Source: Avibacterium sp. 21-586
GTDB taxonomy: Bacteria; Pseudomonadota; Gammaproteobacteria; Enterobacterales; Pasteurellaceae
NCBI RefSeq assembly: GCF_026226775.1
Contig: NZ_JAKKOD010000002.1
Location: 320,501-384,500, forward strand
Length of the DNA stretch: 64,000 nucleotides
Direction: 5' to 3'
Position numbers and translations under genes: made by a program. Numbering within the stretch: the first letter of the stretch is position 1; each line of letters opens with the position of its first letter. The notes under the pieces are model-generated. The model ran no database searches, had not been told where the DNA came from, and saw only the letters and a list, made by a program, of their open reading frames with translations. Positions 9,551-17,925 of this stretch are shown piece after piece.

Positions 9551-10479
9551 TCTTTGTTATCGTTCCAAAAATCGTAAAAATTAAACCATTGTAATGGCTG
9601 CTCACGGCAGGCTTGCGCCAATACATCAGCATATTGTTGCATTGCCTGTTGAATATGTTGCTGGCGCACTTCACCTCGCCCTGAAATGGCAGTGCTGAAA
9701 CGGCGCAGTTTTAATTGATAGCGTCCTTGCGATTTCACACAAAACACCGTATTAAGCGGTGCTTTGAGCAATGCTGAAAGCAACCAAGCACCTTGCGGGA
9801 AATCCGCTGGCTTACCAAGAAAATTAACTTTTTGTGTTTTATCGCCACGCACAGGAATGCGATCCGCAGCAATGGCAATCCATTCACCACGTTCTATACG
9901 TTGGTGCAATTCAAACATCTTTTGTGCATCTAAATCCGTTACCTGAATGACAGGAAGCGCTTTTGCCCCCGCTTTTTCTAAGGCTTCATTGAAAGCCTCT
10001 GCGTGGTGGCTATGTACTAACACGTTCAGCACAAAATTAGGATGATGTCCGCTATCAACTAACGCGCGACAAATTTCAATGTTGCCAAAATGGGAGCATA
10101 ATAAAATTTGCCCACAGCTTTGATGATCAATGTCGTGATAAAGATTATCCATATCATCAATATGCAAATCGTGATAGTTAATTTTATTTTGCCACACCGC
10201 AAAGCGATCCGTGATTGCTTCGCCAAAAGTCAAAAATTGACGAAAAACCGCCCAAGTTGGTAATTTCACCTCTGGAAAGGTTTGACACAAACGTTGCTGA
10301 TATTCAGCAATATACTGACGCGCTTTCTTTGAAGTGGCAAAAAAATAGCTCACCACCACGAAGGTGGCAATGCGGATCGCCCACAAAGGCAGATATGCCA
10401 CAATCAAGCGGGTGAGATTGAGAAAGAATCGAGTTCCACGCTCTTGTTGCTTTGCCCAATGTTTTTCTTGTTGGCTCAT
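9547..10479 (-). CDS. LpxL/HtrB-like lysophospholipid-type acyltransferase
   Basis: This inner-membrane acyltransferase of about 310 residues is in the lipid A biosynthesis (LpxL/HtrB) family. A transmembrane segment lies near residues 25-45. The catalytic HX4E motif is in CSHFGNIEICRA, and AADRIPVRG matches the family's second conserved block. The start at 10,479 overlaps the stop of the glycosyltransferase as ATGA. An upstream ATG at 10,518 exists but lies well inside the neighbour. It may place an acyl chain on the APE glycolipid anchor. In some APE clusters a glycosyltransferase and such a domain are joined, whereas here they are separate. Confidence 0.85.
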   Translation of the reverse strand: MSQQEKHWAKQQERGTRFFLNLTRLIVAYLPLWAIRIATFVVVSYFFATSKKARQYIAEYQQRLCQTFPEVKLPTWAVFRQFLTFGEAITDRFAVWQNKINYHDLHIDDMDNLYHDIDHQSCGQILLCSHFGNIEICRALVDSGHHPNFVLNVLVHSHHAEAFNEALEKAGAKALPVIQVTDLDAQKMFELHQRIERGEWIAIAADRIPVRGDKTQKVNFLGKPADFPQGAWLLSALLKAPLNTVFCVKSQGRYQLKLRRFSTAISGRGEVRQQHIQQAMQQYADVLAQACREQPLQWFNFYDFWNDNKE

Positions 10480-11216
10480 AACGGTTTGCCTCGTATCATT
10501 CGCCATACCATTTGCCAAAAAAGTTTGGTGTGCATTTTGCTGATTTTCCAGTTATCCGCAAAAGCACGGAAATGTGATGTGCCATTCTTATCATAACGCA
10601 CGGGGGTATCCACCCACACCATTGGAATTTTATACCAATGTGCTTTGACAATAATTTCAATGTCAAAATCCATTCGATCGCCAATTTTTTCCTGTTTCAA
10701 CAAATCCATCATTGCCACCACAGGATAAAGCCGAAAACCACACATTCCATCTAAAATATCCCCTGAATGGGTGTGAATGGCATTCCAAAAATCGGTAATC
10801 TTTCTACCGTATAAACGGGATTTTGGCGCATCATCGCCATAAATAGGACGTCCACAAATAAGTGCGGTGGGATTTTCTGCACTTTTTTGTAAAAAGATCG
10901 CTACATCAGAAAGTTGATGTTGCCCGTCTGCATCGACTTGTACGGCATAGGCAAAACCCTGTTCCCACGCCAGCTTAAATCCCACTTTCATTGCTGCACC
11001 TTTGCCCCCATTCTGCGGACAAAAATGAACTTGAATACCGTCTTGTTGTACAAGTTCTTGAAGTGCTGCTTTATGATCTGCTGTTGAGCCATCATCAATA
11101 ATCAGCACAGGTAAATTAAGTTGGCGTAGCTGATGTGCCACGGCACCTACGGTGTTGGAATGATTGTAATGAGGAATAAGGGCAATCACTTGTTGATTTA
11201 TTGGCTGATTATACAT
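10476..11216 (-). CDS. Family 2 glycosyltransferase
   Basis: This 246-residue GT2 enzyme resembles dolichol-phosphate mannosyl transferases. It has the N-terminal ALIPHYNHSNT segment, IDDGST (about 41-46) and DADGQHQ, which contains the metal/nucleotide-binding acidic motif. There is no obvious C-terminal membrane domain, although the tail is basic and aromatic and could be peripheral. It probably glycosylates the lipid anchor of the aryl polyene, and the sugar and acceptor cannot be read from sequence. It overlaps the upstream ligase gene by 8 bp and the downstream acyltransferase by 4 bp. Confidence 0.85.
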   Translation of the reverse strand: MYNQPINQQVIALIPHYNHSNTVGAVAHQLRQLNLPVLIIDDGSTADHKAALQELVQQDGIQVHFCPQNGGKGAAMKVGFKLAWEQGFAYAVQVDADGQHQLSDVAIFLQKSAENPTALICGRPIYGDDAPKSRLYGRKITDFWNAIHTHSGDILDGMCGFRLYPVVAMMDLLKQEKIGDRMDFDIEIIVKAHWYKIPMVWVDTPVRYDKNGTSHFRAFADNWKISKMHTKLFWQMVWRMIRGKPL

Positions 11217-12534
11217 GGGTTAATTCCTTTTGCTGGCGGAGGAAAACCTGCTCGAAATCCGCTTTTAAAATTTTTGATTGGCTGTTGCGTGGCAGTTTAT
11301 CGGTAAAACGCCAAAAACGTGGCAATGCTGCGGCTTCTTGAGTTTGGCTAAGATGCTGGCGAAGTGAATGAATGACCGCATTACGCCCTTGTGTGCGATA
11401 TAGGTTTACCCCTTCTTCATTTAATGCTACCCAAGCCGCAGGGCGAGCCTGATTAGGGTGCTGTGCAATAAAGCAATCCACCACCCAAGAATGCTGCTGC
11501 AAGGCTTGTTCTATATTAACCAGCGAAATGCGTTTATCACCCAGTTTCACTATGCGATCTACACGCCCTAGCAATAAAAAACGCTCACCGTGCATTTCCG
11601 CCGCGTCTGCCATAATTTCTGGCTGATCAAGCCAAGGGGATTTCACCCAAAGCGTGCCATTTTCTGTTAATCCTACTGTGGTAAATATGGTCGGCGTCCA
11701 TAATGTTTCTTGCTCACGAAACGCAATTGCCCCTGTTTCAGTGCTACCGTAACATTCGATCATTCGGCAAGATAAGGTATCACGAATACGTTTTGCCGTA
11801 TCCAAAGGTAAGGGCGAACCTGCGGAAACAACAGCACGAATGCCACAACGAGCAAGTTTGGGATCTTTTAAATTAAGGTGAGTCAGCAAGGCAGGGCTAC
11901 TTACCCATAATACATTTTCTGCGTGTAAACTTTCGCTCATCAAATATTCGGGATAATGATATTGCAAGCGTGCCAACGGCCAGCCTAAATAGAGCGGTAA
12001 GAAAATTCGGTAAGATAAACCGTAATGATGTTGGGCTGATACACTTGATACCACATATAGCGGTGTATTCTCTGAAAATGCGACACTCTGCGCAATAGCT
12101 TGAGCTTCCTGCCACATTTTTTCTGCGGTTTTAACTAAAATTTTTGGCTCACCACTGCTACCTGAGGTTTTAAGCCAAATTTCACTTTGACAATGGGGAT
12201 CGATTAAAGGCTGGGCTAAAGTTTCATCGTTAATTTGTTGTGCTAAACCAAAGATGGCAAAGCATTCATTATCCATCAACATCGCATTTTCTTGTGCTAG
12301 CCATTGTTGGTTTTCCGCCAATAAATTTGGCGGCAATAACACGCGCACTTTTGCCTGAAAACACGCCAGCAACACACACGCCATTTGTGCCGCATCATCA
12401 AGCCATAAACCTAGGCTATGTATCTGTTGCTGCTGTAATTGCTGACTAATTTGCCACGCACGAGAGGTAAAATCTTGTTTTGACCAAGAAGGATTTAAGG
12501 TGATGTCCTTCATTGCTGAAAAATTAATTTGCAT
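11209..12534 (-). CDS. AMP-dependent aryl/acyl ligase (ApeH-like, stand-alone)
   Basis: This 441-residue adenylate-forming enzyme has P-loop-like motif SGSSGEPK near residue 132, the YGSTETG motif and a C-terminal LGRVDRIVKLGDKRISL hinge followed by PRNSQSKI. It should activate an aromatic or acyl acid and load it on an ACP. It is a paralogue of the N-terminal part of the fusion protein at 13,092-14,753 and shares several near-identical blocks. It lacks the fused dehydratase domain. A single ligase is usual in E. coli-type APE clusters, so one of the two may handle a different acid. The gene is coupled to the membrane protein upstream (11-bp overlap). Confidence 0.85.
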   Translation of the reverse strand: MQINFSAMKDITLNPSWSKQDFTSRAWQISQQLQQQQIHSLGLWLDDAAQMACVLLACFQAKVRVLLPPNLLAENQQWLAQENAMLMDNECFAIFGLAQQINDETLAQPLIDPHCQSEIWLKTSGSSGEPKILVKTAEKMWQEAQAIAQSVAFSENTPLYVVSSVSAQHHYGLSYRIFLPLYLGWPLARLQYHYPEYLMSESLHAENVLWVSSPALLTHLNLKDPKLARCGIRAVVSAGSPLPLDTAKRIRDTLSCRMIECYGSTETGAIAFREQETLWTPTIFTTVGLTENGTLWVKSPWLDQPEIMADAAEMHGERFLLLGRVDRIVKLGDKRISLVNIEQALQQHSWVVDCFIAQHPNQARPAAWVALNEEGVNLYRTQGRNAVIHSLRQHLSQTQEAAALPRFWRFTDKLPRNSQSKILKADFEQVFLRQQKELTHV

Positions 12535-13087
12535 GATGTTTTTTTACTTGTTGTCGAATGATCCATTCAATGCCCATTACTAAACCAATGAACACATAGG
12601 AAATCACCCCTGAATATAATGCCCAATAATCATAATATTGCCCGAATATTAGTGCGCTGGTAATCACAATATTGATAATAAACACAACGCACCATACTTG
12701 GGTTACAGTTCGGGTGTAACGCACACCTTCTGCGGTTAAATTCGGTTCTTGCAAGCGGGCTAAACGCTCTACAAAAGTTTGCGATTGCCATAGGCTGCTT
12801 GCAAATAAGGTGAGCATTAATCCATTGATAATCACGGGATACCAAAACATTCCCACTAAGGCGCGTGTGCCTGCGATCACCGCTAAAATTAATGCTAGGC
12901 AAAAAGAGAAATAACGCTGCGCTGAGGGCTTTTGTAGCAGCCCTTTCACCGCCCATAATGCCGCCATTATCCACGGCAGATAAAACAAAATGGGGCTATT
13001 TGCCCCTTGCCACCAAAAAACAATGGGAAAAGCCACCGCACTTACTGCAAGGAATAAGGTGATAAGAACGGAAGTTAGGGCTTTCAT
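12524..13087 (-). CDS. apeG: Polytopic membrane protein (COG4648-type, ApeG-like)
   Basis: This 187-residue integral membrane protein has about six hydrophobic helices separated by short charged loops, and its C-terminus is basic (RQQVKKHHAN). A small membrane protein of this type lies between the ACP and ligase genes in other APE operons and has no established biochemical role. Spacing is tight: 4 bp after the ligase-dehydratase gene and an 11-bp overlap with the next ligase. A scaffold or export role at the inner membrane is only inference. Confidence 0.7.
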   Translation of the reverse strand: MKALTSVLITLFLAVSAVAFPIVFWWQGANSPILFYLPWIMAALWAVKGLLQKPSAQRYFSFCLALILAVIAGTRALVGMFWYPVIINGLMLTLFASSLWQSQTFVERLARLQEPNLTAEGVRYTRTVTQVWCVVFIINIVITSALIFGQYYDYWALYSGVISYVFIGLVMGIEWIIRQQVKKHHAN

Positions 13088-13091
13088 TATG

Positions 13092-14753
13092 TTATTCCGT
13101 TAAAAGTGCCACACCGCTACAGCAAGTTTCTTCGGCAACTTTAAGCTGGAACGCGATCCGCCGCTTTTCAGGCTGCCAACTAAGCGTGAGTTCAAATTCA
13201 TCATTTGGACGTAAAAAATGCTGGAACTTCAAACGATCAATGCTCGAAAAATTAAGATTCCTACCTAAAAAATCCTGCATTTTTTCGCTGATCCATTGTA
13301 ACTCAATCACGCCCGGCACTAAGGGAAATTCAGCAAAATGATCTTTTAAGAAACGCAATTCCAACGGCACTTTGCCTTTGATCACATATTGATTGCCATC
13401 ACGCTCAGGCCTAGACCAAATAGGATCAAGCACGCTTTCCACACAAACCTGATTAAAGGCTAATTTATTAATTTTCGATTGACTATTGCGCGGTAATTTA
13501 TCAGTAAAACGCCAAAAACGTGGAATGGCGGATTTATCTTGATTTGCAGCAACAGCTTGTTTCAGTTCGGCAATTAATGCACGGCGACCTTGTTCACGGA
13601 AAGCATTAATGCCAGCCTCCGTTAATCCCACCCACGCAGCTAAGCGATTTTGCTCTGGGTGGCGTGCGATATAACAATCTTCCACAAAAGGGTGTTGTAA
13701 TAACTGACGTTCAATGCTCACTAAAGATGTACGTTTATCGCCAATTTTTACAATGCGATCACAACGTCCAAGTAAACGAAAGCCTGAGCCTTCAAATTTC
13801 ACCATATCTGCGGTTTGCTCGCGTCCTGAAATCCAATCCGCTTCAATCCATAAGGCATCTTGTTCATCTTGCCCAAGCTGGCTATTTGGCAATCTTTGCC
13901 AAAGATGAATATCATCACGGATTGCAATTGGGCCTGTTTCCGTGCTGCCGTAAATTTCTACCACGGGGGCGTGGATTGCCGCACGGATTTGAGTTGAAAC
14001 ATCTTCAGCCAATGCGCCACCTGAAGAAACAATACCGCGCAGACTTTTTGGCATTGCCATTGTGTCCCAAGTAATGCTTGATAACATCGCAGGGCTACTC
14101 ACCAACACGGCATTTTCTGATTGGTTAAGCGCCGATTTGATACACTCAGGATAAAACAATTGCTTACGCCCAATTTGCCAGCCAAGCGCTAACGACATCA
14201 TAATATGCACGGTTAAGCCATAAACATGCTGAATGCTCACCGTGCTAATGGCACGCCAGTGATTATCCGCAGGGAAAGACAGAGCCTCTGCTAACACTTG
14301 CGCACTTCGCCACATTTGCTGAGCAGTTTTCACAATGGTTTTTGCTTCCCCTGTGCTACCTGACGTTTTTAGCCAAATTTCTGTTTGTGCATTACGATCA
14401 AAGTGCGGTGCAAAATTTTCTTGTTTTTGTACCTGCTGATCGCCACCAAAATCCTTAAACGCCATACAAGGTGAAAGTTCAGCGTCATTATCACACAACC
14501 AGAACTGAGCGTGCTGCGCACCCCATTCACGGCTTTCTTGGGTTAAATTGGGTGGAAAAAGCACGCGTACATCAGCCTGCCAAGCAGCAAGTAGGGTGCA
14601 GGCAAGGTTTGCGCCGTCTTCTAACCAAACCGCAATAGATTTCACCTTTTGCTGTTTGAAAGCTTGCGCCATTTGTAGGGCTTTGTAAGTAAAATCGCCA
14701 TAGCGCCAATCGGGCTGCGTGGCGATAAGACTATGTTCCGTGTAATTAGGCAT
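13092..14753 (-). CDS. Aryl/acyl ligase fused to a FabZ-like dehydratase (ApeH-ApeI type)
   Basis: This is a 553-residue two-domain protein. Residues 1 to about 440 form an adenylate-forming ligase with SGSTGEAK, YGSTETG, a GRCDRIVKIGDKRTSL hinge and PRNSQSKI. Residues about 450-553 form a hotdog dehydratase with DHFAEFPLVPGVIELQW, in which the His and the Glu match the FabZ catalytic pair. In E. coli APE systems ligase (ApeH) and dehydratase (ApeI) are separate proteins. Here they are one chain, so priming and dehydration may be physically linked. The start overlaps the ACP gene by 8 bp. The fusion is directly visible in the reading frame. Confidence 0.87.
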   Translation of the reverse strand: MPNYTEHSLIATQPDWRYGDFTYKALQMAQAFKQQKVKSIAVWLEDGANLACTLLAAWQADVRVLFPPNLTQESREWGAQHAQFWLCDNDAELSPCMAFKDFGGDQQVQKQENFAPHFDRNAQTEIWLKTSGSTGEAKTIVKTAQQMWRSAQVLAEALSFPADNHWRAISTVSIQHVYGLTVHIMMSLALGWQIGRKQLFYPECIKSALNQSENAVLVSSPAMLSSITWDTMAMPKSLRGIVSSGGALAEDVSTQIRAAIHAPVVEIYGSTETGPIAIRDDIHLWQRLPNSQLGQDEQDALWIEADWISGREQTADMVKFEGSGFRLLGRCDRIVKIGDKRTSLVSIERQLLQHPFVEDCYIARHPEQNRLAAWVGLTEAGINAFREQGRRALIAELKQAVAANQDKSAIPRFWRFTDKLPRNSQSKINKLAFNQVCVESVLDPIWSRPERDGNQYVIKGKVPLELRFLKDHFAEFPLVPGVIELQWISEKMQDFLGRNLNFSSIDRLKFQHFLRPNDEFELTLSWQPEKRRIAFQLKVAEETCCSGVALLTE

Positions 14754-15033
14754 TCTGAGAGTCGTCTGTGGCTTGTTGGGCTTCTTGGCTCATTTTTAAC
14801 ACCGCTTGCACCACATCATTTACCGTACGCACATTGCGGAAATCTTCAGGTTTCACTTTGTATCCTGTGTTGCGTTTGATGTAGTCAATTAAATCAATGG
14901 CGTCAATGCTATCAATTTCTAGATCTTCATAAAGATTCGTTTCTGGGGTGATTTTATTGGGATCAATTTCAAATAAAGATACTAAAGCTTCAGAAAGTAA
15001 ATCTTGGATTTGTTGTTCTGTCATCATCGTCAT
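14746..15033 (-). CDS. apeF: Acyl carrier protein ApeF
   Basis: This 95-residue acidic ACP has phosphopantetheine attachment at Ser42 in LEIDSIDAID, flanked by the usual helix II residues. It is one of two ACPs in tandem, as in characterised APE pathways, where one holds the starter and both carry growing polyenes. The start shares one base with the stop of the previous ACP. In-frame ATGs at 15,027 and 15,024 are also possible starts. Which of the two is ApeE or ApeF is assigned only from order. Confidence 0.88.
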   Translation of the reverse strand: MTMMTEQQIQDLLSEALVSLFEIDPNKITPETNLYEDLEIDSIDAIDLIDYIKRNTGYKVKPEDFRNVRTVNDVVQAVLKMSQEAQQATDDSQNA

Positions 15034-15290
15034 TAACCTTGTTGTGAGCGAATAAATGCGGCTAAAGTATTGACATTAGTGAAGTGATCGCGCAATGCGT
15101 GCTGTTCACTATCTAATTGTAAATTAAAGGCTTTTTGTACGGCTAAACCGAGTTCTAGCGCATCAACAGAATCTAGCCCTAAGCCCTCATCGCTAAACAG
15201 CAATGTATCGTTTTCAATATCTTCTGGGTTGATGTCTTCCAATGCTAAACTTTCGATAATGATATTTTTAAGTTGTTGTTCTAATTCCAT
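15033..15290 (-). CDS. apeE: Acyl carrier protein ApeE
   Basis: This 85-residue ACP has Ser41 in GLGLDSVDALELGLAV as the phosphopantetheine site. It is acidic throughout, with no signal peptide or membrane segment. It differs enough from the second ACP to suggest division of labour rather than a recent duplication. It lies 5 bp after the PlsC-like acyltransferase gene and shares one base with the next ACP gene. The small conserved ACP pair is a hallmark of the APE family. Confidence 0.88.
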   Translation of the reverse strand: MELEQQLKNIIIESLALEDINPEDIENDTLLFSDEGLGLDSVDALELGLAVQKAFNLQLDSEQHALRDHFTNVNTLAAFIRSQQG

Positions 15291-15295
15291 TTTAT

Positions 15296-16057
15296 TTATC
15301 CTTTTTGTTGAGTTTGAGAATTAAAATAATCATTTAAATATTGTGTTAAGCGACGCGCTGCCAACGGTAAGGGTTTTTCAGCAAGCCAATTTTGTGGATC
15401 AATATTCTCTCCCACAGAGAGTTCATAAGTAATGCGGCTTTTAGGTAATTGGTACCAAGGTTGCCCCTTTTTGAAATTCAACGGGTGCATTTTGATCACC
15501 ACAGGGGTAATCACTTTTGCGCTACGCAAACCAATAGATACTGCACCACGGTTAAGTTTCACCACACCGTCCCAACCTGTTCTAGTTCCCTCAGGGAAAA
15601 GCAAAATTGCCTGTTCTTTCAGCACGTTATCGCATTGTTCTAACAGCTCAAGGGATTCCGTATTCGGCAAAAATCCACAAGCCAAAATTTGGTTTCGCAT
15701 TGTCGGGTTATGCAATAAATCTTGTTTGACAATGCAATTTAATTCTGGCGTTTTCGCTAAGGTCAGCACTACATCAAGCAAAGAGGGGTGATTGGCAATA
15801 ACTAATTGCCCGGCTCGCCCTAATCTTTCAAAACCTTGATATTTGACTTCTAGCACGCCACTCCAAACAGTAAAACGCACAAAATAACGCCAAATTTTTC
15901 CGACAAAACGGCGTACTTTTAATTGCGTAGCTAAGTTTTGTGGGCAGCGTGCATAAGGGTATAACACCAATTGCAATAATGTTCCTGCCACGCCCCAAAA
16001 AGCGAATCCTATGGCAGTGGCAAGAAAACGGCGTAGCCAATCTAATTTTTCTGCCAT
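15296..16057 (-). CDS. 1-acylglycerol-3-phosphate acyltransferase-like protein (PlsC family)
   Basis: This inner-membrane acyltransferase of about 253 residues has one N-terminal transmembrane helix. It carries the HX4D motif in IANHPSLLDVV and the second block LLFPEGTRTG, both diagnostic of the PlsC family. It probably transfers the polyene acyl group from ACP to a lipid or sugar acceptor, which would make it the counterpart of ApeD. I chose the ATG at 16,057 (MAEKLDWLRR), giving a 16-bp overlap with the previous gene. An upstream ATG at 16,126 would overlap by 85 bp. Confidence 0.83.
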   Translation of the reverse strand: MAEKLDWLRRFLATAIGFAFWGVAGTLLQLVLYPYARCPQNLATQLKVRRFVGKIWRYFVRFTVWSGVLEVKYQGFERLGRAGQLVIANHPSLLDVVLTLAKTPELNCIVKQDLLHNPTMRNQILACGFLPNTESLELLEQCDNVLKEQAILLFPEGTRTGWDGVVKLNRGAVSIGLRSAKVITPVVIKMHPLNFKKGQPWYQLPKSRITYELSVGENIDPQNWLAEKPLPLAARRLTQYLNDYFNSQTQQKG

Positions 16058-16794
16058 AACCAAATATCTCCACGCGAACTTGGGGTTTGCCACTGAGATT
16101 GGTCTAAATATTGTTGCTGTACCCAAAATAACGCATTATCACTACATTTTTCTGCAAGATCTCCACGTTCTTCAGTACAATGTAAGCTAAGTTGATATTG
16201 ATTGCCTTTTTCTACTATTAAGGCTAACGCATAACCAAAAGGCTGACGCACCACAGGTTCGGCATTATATTGTTCGGTCAATGGTGATTCTGCTACCACC
16301 ACAAGCACGCGTTCTTGCCCTTCTTGCAACAAGAAATAAGCCTCAAGCAATGCCACTTCCAAATTATCTTGTTTTGCCATAATTGCCGTGGTTTCTGCTT
16401 TGACTTGGCGCATTTCCGACCATTGTCCCACCAGTGCATTATGCACAGATAAATTGAATGAAGTCGGCGAAACATCACCCTCTGTTAAAAGACTATGCCA
16501 AAGGGCAAAGTTTCGATTGATTTCGCTATTGGCAGAGGCATAAACCACAGGGATATTGGGTTGTTCTTCAATAAGATCCCAAGCGGCTTCAAAAAATAAG
16601 CGAGCCAGCTCACTTAAACGTCGCCGTTTTAAAGGGGGAAGAAAGGCTAACTTAGGCGCAAAAGGCTGCCATAAATGGCTATTCTTCGCCCAATGAGCTT
16701 CGCCTAATTGCCAATCTTGGCGAGAAAGTTCACGGTTAGTAACCACTTTCCAGCCGCGCAGAGAAAAATTAAACTGACAAATTGCGGTGTTCAT
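16042..16794 (-). CDS. apeC: Ketosynthase-like chain-length factor (ApeC-like)
   Basis: This 250-residue protein resembles the N-terminal half of a ketosynthase (the Ketoacyl-synt_2 type). It lacks the catalytic Cys: the equivalent segment reads SVHNALVGQWS. In studied APE systems the homologous ApeC is a chain-length-factor partner of the active ketosynthase ApeO. It is short compared with the usual 400-residue condensing enzymes, which is normal for this family. It starts 7 bp after the small lipoprotein gene and is the first biosynthetic gene of the minus-strand operon. Confidence 0.8.
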   Translation of the reverse strand: MNTAICQFNFSLRGWKVVTNRELSRQDWQLGEAHWAKNSHLWQPFAPKLAFLPPLKRRRLSELARLFFEAAWDLIEEQPNIPVVYASANSEINRNFALWHSLLTEGDVSPTSFNLSVHNALVGQWSEMRQVKAETTAIMAKQDNLEVALLEAYFLLQEGQERVLVVVAESPLTEQYNAEPVVRQPFGYALALIVEKGNQYQLSLHCTEERGDLAEKCSDNALFWVQQQYLDQSQWQTPSSRGDIWLWQKN

Positions 16795-16800
16795 TGATTA

Positions 16801-17214
16801 TTATTGAAATAATTCGTTAATCATTAAATCTGTTTGACCTTGCAAGCCCACTTCTTTTACACGCTCTGCTTCATCGCCACGTCTTTTGTATGTGATAGAG
16901 CCAAGCATTTGCTTATCTTGCACAACAGTTAAACGCGCATGGGCAATAATGGTACGATTACCGCGAACAGCAGCTTTCAAAATTGATGTGCAGCCTGCTA
17001 GTTCACGAGATCTAACAAAATTCGCCTTAATACCACGTTTTTTTAAGCTCGCTAAAATCGCGTCAGCAAAATCTTCGGGGGCTTTTCGTAAATCAGTGGT
17101 AACGCATAATGGCTGTTTAAGACTGCTTAATTGCACGGGTTGTGAATCACTAATACCAGCGGCACAGCCCACTAAAGTCTCGGCACATAAACAAATCAAA
17201 AATAATTTTTTCAT
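16801..17214 (-). CDS. Small lipoprotein at the head of the APE operon
   Basis: This lipoprotein of about 137 residues has a short signal peptide and lipobox (LVGC, Cys near 17). The mature part has mixed charge with basic stretches, and I do not recognise the family with certainty. It may belong to the Sbal_3080-type lipoproteins. It ends 7 bp before apeC, so it should be the first gene of the operon, with the promoter in the 150-bp divergent gap. The TTG six bases upstream also opens the frame, but the ATG at 17,214 has an AGG at better spacing. Confidence 0.7.
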   Translation of the reverse strand: MKKLFLICLCAETLVGCAAGISDSQPVQLSSLKQPLCVTTDLRKAPEDFADAILASLKKRGIKANFVRSRELAGCTSILKAAVRGNRTIIAHARLTVVQDKQMLGSITYKRRGDEAERVKEVGLQGQTDLMINELFQ

Positions 17215-17362
17215 TATCAAAACCTAATTAGTTATTAATAAAAAATATGGTGGAAGTTTACCTTAATTTACGTTAAATTACCAAGCGGAAAAGCAACCGT
17301 TTACGATAGAATAATCACCTAATCTCACGCATTTTATTAATGCTTACAAAAAAGGAAAAACT
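17215..17362. promoter_or_regulatory. Divergent intergenic region between the APE and DAR-side units
   Basis: About 148 bp of AT-rich sequence separate the minus-strand APE operon from the plus-strand lipoprotein gene and must hold both promoters. TAGAAT near 17,310 could serve as a plus-strand -10 box, but I see no well-spaced -35. On the minus strand TATTAA near 17,235 is a possible -10. No clear operator palindrome is visible. AAGGA at about 17,350 is a good ribosome binding site for the plus-strand gene. Confidence 0.45.
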
Positions 17363-17788
17363 ATGAAACATTCAGGAAAACTTGCTATTGCTTTAACAGC
17401 TCTTTTACTCGCAGCTTGCGCCCCTAGAGATACCACCCATTATTACTCCATTCAGGAAGCATTAAATTCCCCTGAAGCAAAAGAAGTGTTAGATCCAAAA
17501 ATTAAACTTTATTTTGGCAAACCCGCACCGGGTAAAGTTGTCAAAGCGGGGTTAGTGAGTAATCGTAAAACCAATGCGGCAAATAAGAGCGATGAAAAAT
17601 CTTGTCAATGGGCGTTCCTAACTGTAGTGAAACAATTCCAAGATACCGCAAAAAAACAAGGTGCAACCAAAGTTGGCAACCTTATTAGTTTCTATAAGAA
17701 AAATCCTTATCGCAGCACAACACAATACGAATGCCACGCTGGTAATTTAATGAGTGGCGTTGCCTTAAAAGGCGATATTGTTCGCTAA
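17363..17788 (+). CDS. Small lipoprotein of unknown function
   Basis: This 141-residue protein has a signal peptide and lipobox (LAAC, Cys about 19). The mature part includes two further cysteines (SCQW and YECH) that could form a disulfide. A glycine-containing middle segment (TAKKQGATKVGNLISFYKK) recalls short envelope lipoproteins sometimes mislabelled excinuclease subunits in databases. It diverges from the APE operon and is followed by an uptake-signal hairpin terminator, so it is probably transcribed on its own. The function is unknown. Confidence 0.75.
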   Translation: MKHSGKLAIALTALLLAACAPRDTTHYYSIQEALNSPEAKEVLDPKIKLYFGKPAPGKVVKAGLVSNRKTNAANKSDEKSCQWAFLTVVKQFQDTAKKQGATKVGNLISFYKKNPYRSTTQYECHAGNLMSGVALKGDIVR

Positions 17789-17799
17789 TTCATTTCTTT

Positions 17800-17837
17800 A
17801 AGTGCGGTCGAAAATTTGGAAATTTTACACCGCACTT
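17800..17837 (+). terminator. Inverted uptake-signal pair acting as terminator
   Basis: AAGTGCGGT at 17,800-17,808 pairs with ACCGCACTT at 17,829-17,837 around an AT-rich loop, 12 bp after the lipoprotein stop. Closely spaced inverted uptake signals commonly double as terminators in Pasteurellaceae. Confidence 0.7.
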
Positions 17838-17925
17838 AACATTTTAGCTGGCTTGACAATCAGATTATCAAATTTATAATTTCGCGCCGAATTTTATTGG
17901 CACACATTTTTTAGCATTTAACTTT

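Noticed and set aside
17363-17788. Label as excinuclease subunit
   Set aside because: The protein is a 141-residue lipoprotein with no ATPase or zinc motifs of UvrA. The label is a known database error for such short proteins.
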